Below, one piece after another: positions 35,466-35,996 of a DNA stretch of 35,996 bases. Within the stretch, counting starts at the first letter, position 1. Every line of letters begins with the position of its first letter. Origin of the DNA: Atopobiaceae bacterium (GTDB taxonomy: Bacteria; Actinomycetota; Coriobacteriia; Coriobacteriales; Atopobiaceae); the NCBI GenBank assembly GCA_017545665.1, contig JAFWKQ010000068.1, forward strand, positions 1 to 35,996, read 5' to 3'. Both the position numbers and the translations under genes were made by a program. The notes under the pieces are model-generated. The model worked only from the letters and a program-made list of their open reading frames with translations. It was not told the origin of the DNA and did no database searches.

Positions 35466-35996
35466 TCACTCCTTCCCCACGATAACCAACGTCTCTACGA
35501 TGTTTTTATCATACTCCGCAATACATGCGGGGCCATAGAAAAAGTGAGCCAAAGGGGACTGTCCCCTTTGGCCCACTTTCGATGTTTGGGTACAAAGGGG
35601 ACTGTCCCTTTTGGCCCACTTTTGGCTTTGACCCGCATAGAGCTGGGCGGCCACGGCCTTCTCAACATCCGACATCTTGGCGGTAGGCTCAAAGCGCTCC
35701 ACAATGGTGCCGTCGCGCGCGATGAGGAACTTGGTGAAGTTCCACTTAATGTATGCCTTGTCGCCAAACTCCTTGTTCACCTTCTTGGCAACGGGATTCA
35801 TGACGAGCTTCTTGGCGCCGGTAAAGCCCTTGAACGGCTTCTCGGTCGCAAGCTCCACAAAGAGCGGATTGGCGTCGTCGCCGTTGACGTCGCCCTTCTT
35901 GAACTGCGGGAACTCGGTGCCGAACTTGAGGGTGCAGAACTCGTGGATCTCCTCGTCGCTCTCCGGCGCCTGGTTGGCGAACTGGTTGCACGGGAA
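35466..35996 (-). CDS. Glutathione peroxidase (partial at right edge; C-terminus extended through repeats)
   Basis: The frame enters from the right edge with FPCNQFANQAPES and runs through CTLKFGTEFPQF, ANPLFVELATEKP and IKWNFTKFLIARDGTIVERF, all hallmarks of the Gpx family; the catalytic Cys lies beyond the edge. Family members usually end shortly after the region AVAAQL (about 35650). Here the frame continues KWAKRDSPLCTQ and GQRGQSPLAHFF, which are literal translations of the GGGGACTGTCCCC palindromes at 35592-35612 and 35541-35579. It then runs through intergenic DNA to a TGA at 35466-35468, two bases before the surface-protein ATG. The extra ~55 residues are not expected to function. Confidence 0.85.
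   Translation of the reverse strand, partial: FPCNQFANQAPESDEEIHEFCTLKFGTEFPQFKKGDVNGDDANPLFVELATEKPFKGFTGAKKLVMNPVAKKVNKEFGDKAYIKWNFTKFLIARDGTIVERFEPTAKMSDVEKAVAAQLYAGQSQKWAKRDSPLCTQTSKVGQRGQSPLAHFFYGPACIAEYDKNIVETLVIVGKE
35541..35612. repeat. Two GGGGACTGTCCCC palindromes at the 3' end of the peroxidase gene
   Basis: Copy a, 35541-35579, has 19-bp arms with one mismatch (core AAAGGGGACTGTCCCCTTT). Copy b, 35592-35612, has ACAAAGGGGACTGTCCCTTTT. Together they form the last part of the peroxidase reading frame, an unusual location for this otherwise extragenic family. Confidence 0.85.

Overview
The window looks like chromosomal DNA from a GC-rich, host-associated actinobacterium, most likely class Coriobacteriia (Olsenella/Atopobium/Collinsella relatives). 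This is inferred from strong GC bias, Shine-Dalgarno-led genes, a phospho-beta-glucosidase, orphan PTS IIB domains, an LPxTG-like sorting signal of LAKTA type and short palindromic intergenic repeats. No rRNA, tRNA, CRISPR array, prophage or origin was seen.

Layout. 1-2399: end of one ABC exporter gene and a whole second one, overlapping ATG/TAA, resembling the paired NHLP/Nif11 bacteriocin exporters. 2409-3700: gene graveyard with two 5'-truncated genes back to back (putative CASTOR/POLLUX-type channel and macro-domain ADP-ribose hydrolase) and a frameshifted IS3-type transposase. 3844-5292: GH1 6-phospho-beta-glucosidase. 5548-8726 (minus): a possible operon of a Nif11-like leader peptide, a membrane PASTA protein, an ACT-domain protein and a metallophosphoesterase. 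9014-10993: upp, a DeoR regulator with a probable autoregulatory operator, and a low-molecular-weight tyrosine phosphatase. 11089-17439 (plus): polyphosphate:AMP phosphotransferase, a large hybrid histidine kinase and an OPT transporter. 17587-20243: orphan PTS IIB, RpiR regulator and Gfo/Idh/MocA oxidoreductase. 20400-22497 (minus): thiolase-like protein, OB-fold/zinc-ribbon partner and acyl carrier protein, an unusual mini-cluster. 22781-24500: single-domain SpoT-like hydrolase and a Sel1-repeat protein. 24599-28201 (minus): intact HD-GYP protein followed by a degenerate GGDEF protein. 28403-35996 (minus): RpiB/LacA-like isomerase, flavodoxin-family reductase, PucR regulator, a PTS-IIB/ROK fusion, nitroreductase, a wall-anchored repeat protein and a glutathione peroxidase cut by the window edge.

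The most notable items are the IIB-ROK fusion, which keeps the phosphorylatable IIB cysteine but has lost the ROK catalytic aspartate; the ACP/OB-fold/thiolase-like trio with altered thiolase residues; the Nif11-like leader peptide about 6 kb from an NHLP-type exporter pair; and several repeat families: a GGGGAC(A/T)GTCCCC palindrome, often in pairs, one pair of which is read through as the tail of the peroxidase; a 54-bp element present twice in opposite orientation at 5465-5518 and 30246-30299; and long single inverted repeats at 8391-8471, 17455-17554 and 20303-20381.

Functional threads: sugar-phosphate/PTS-linked sensing (GH1, IIB, RpiR, DeoR, IIB-ROK, RpiB-like, PucR), nucleotide second messengers and phosphate (SpoT-like hydrolase, HD-GYP/GGDEF, polyphosphate kinase), and export or surface display (NHLP exporter, leader peptide, sorted surface protein). 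All functions are inferred from motifs read by eye; no database search was run.
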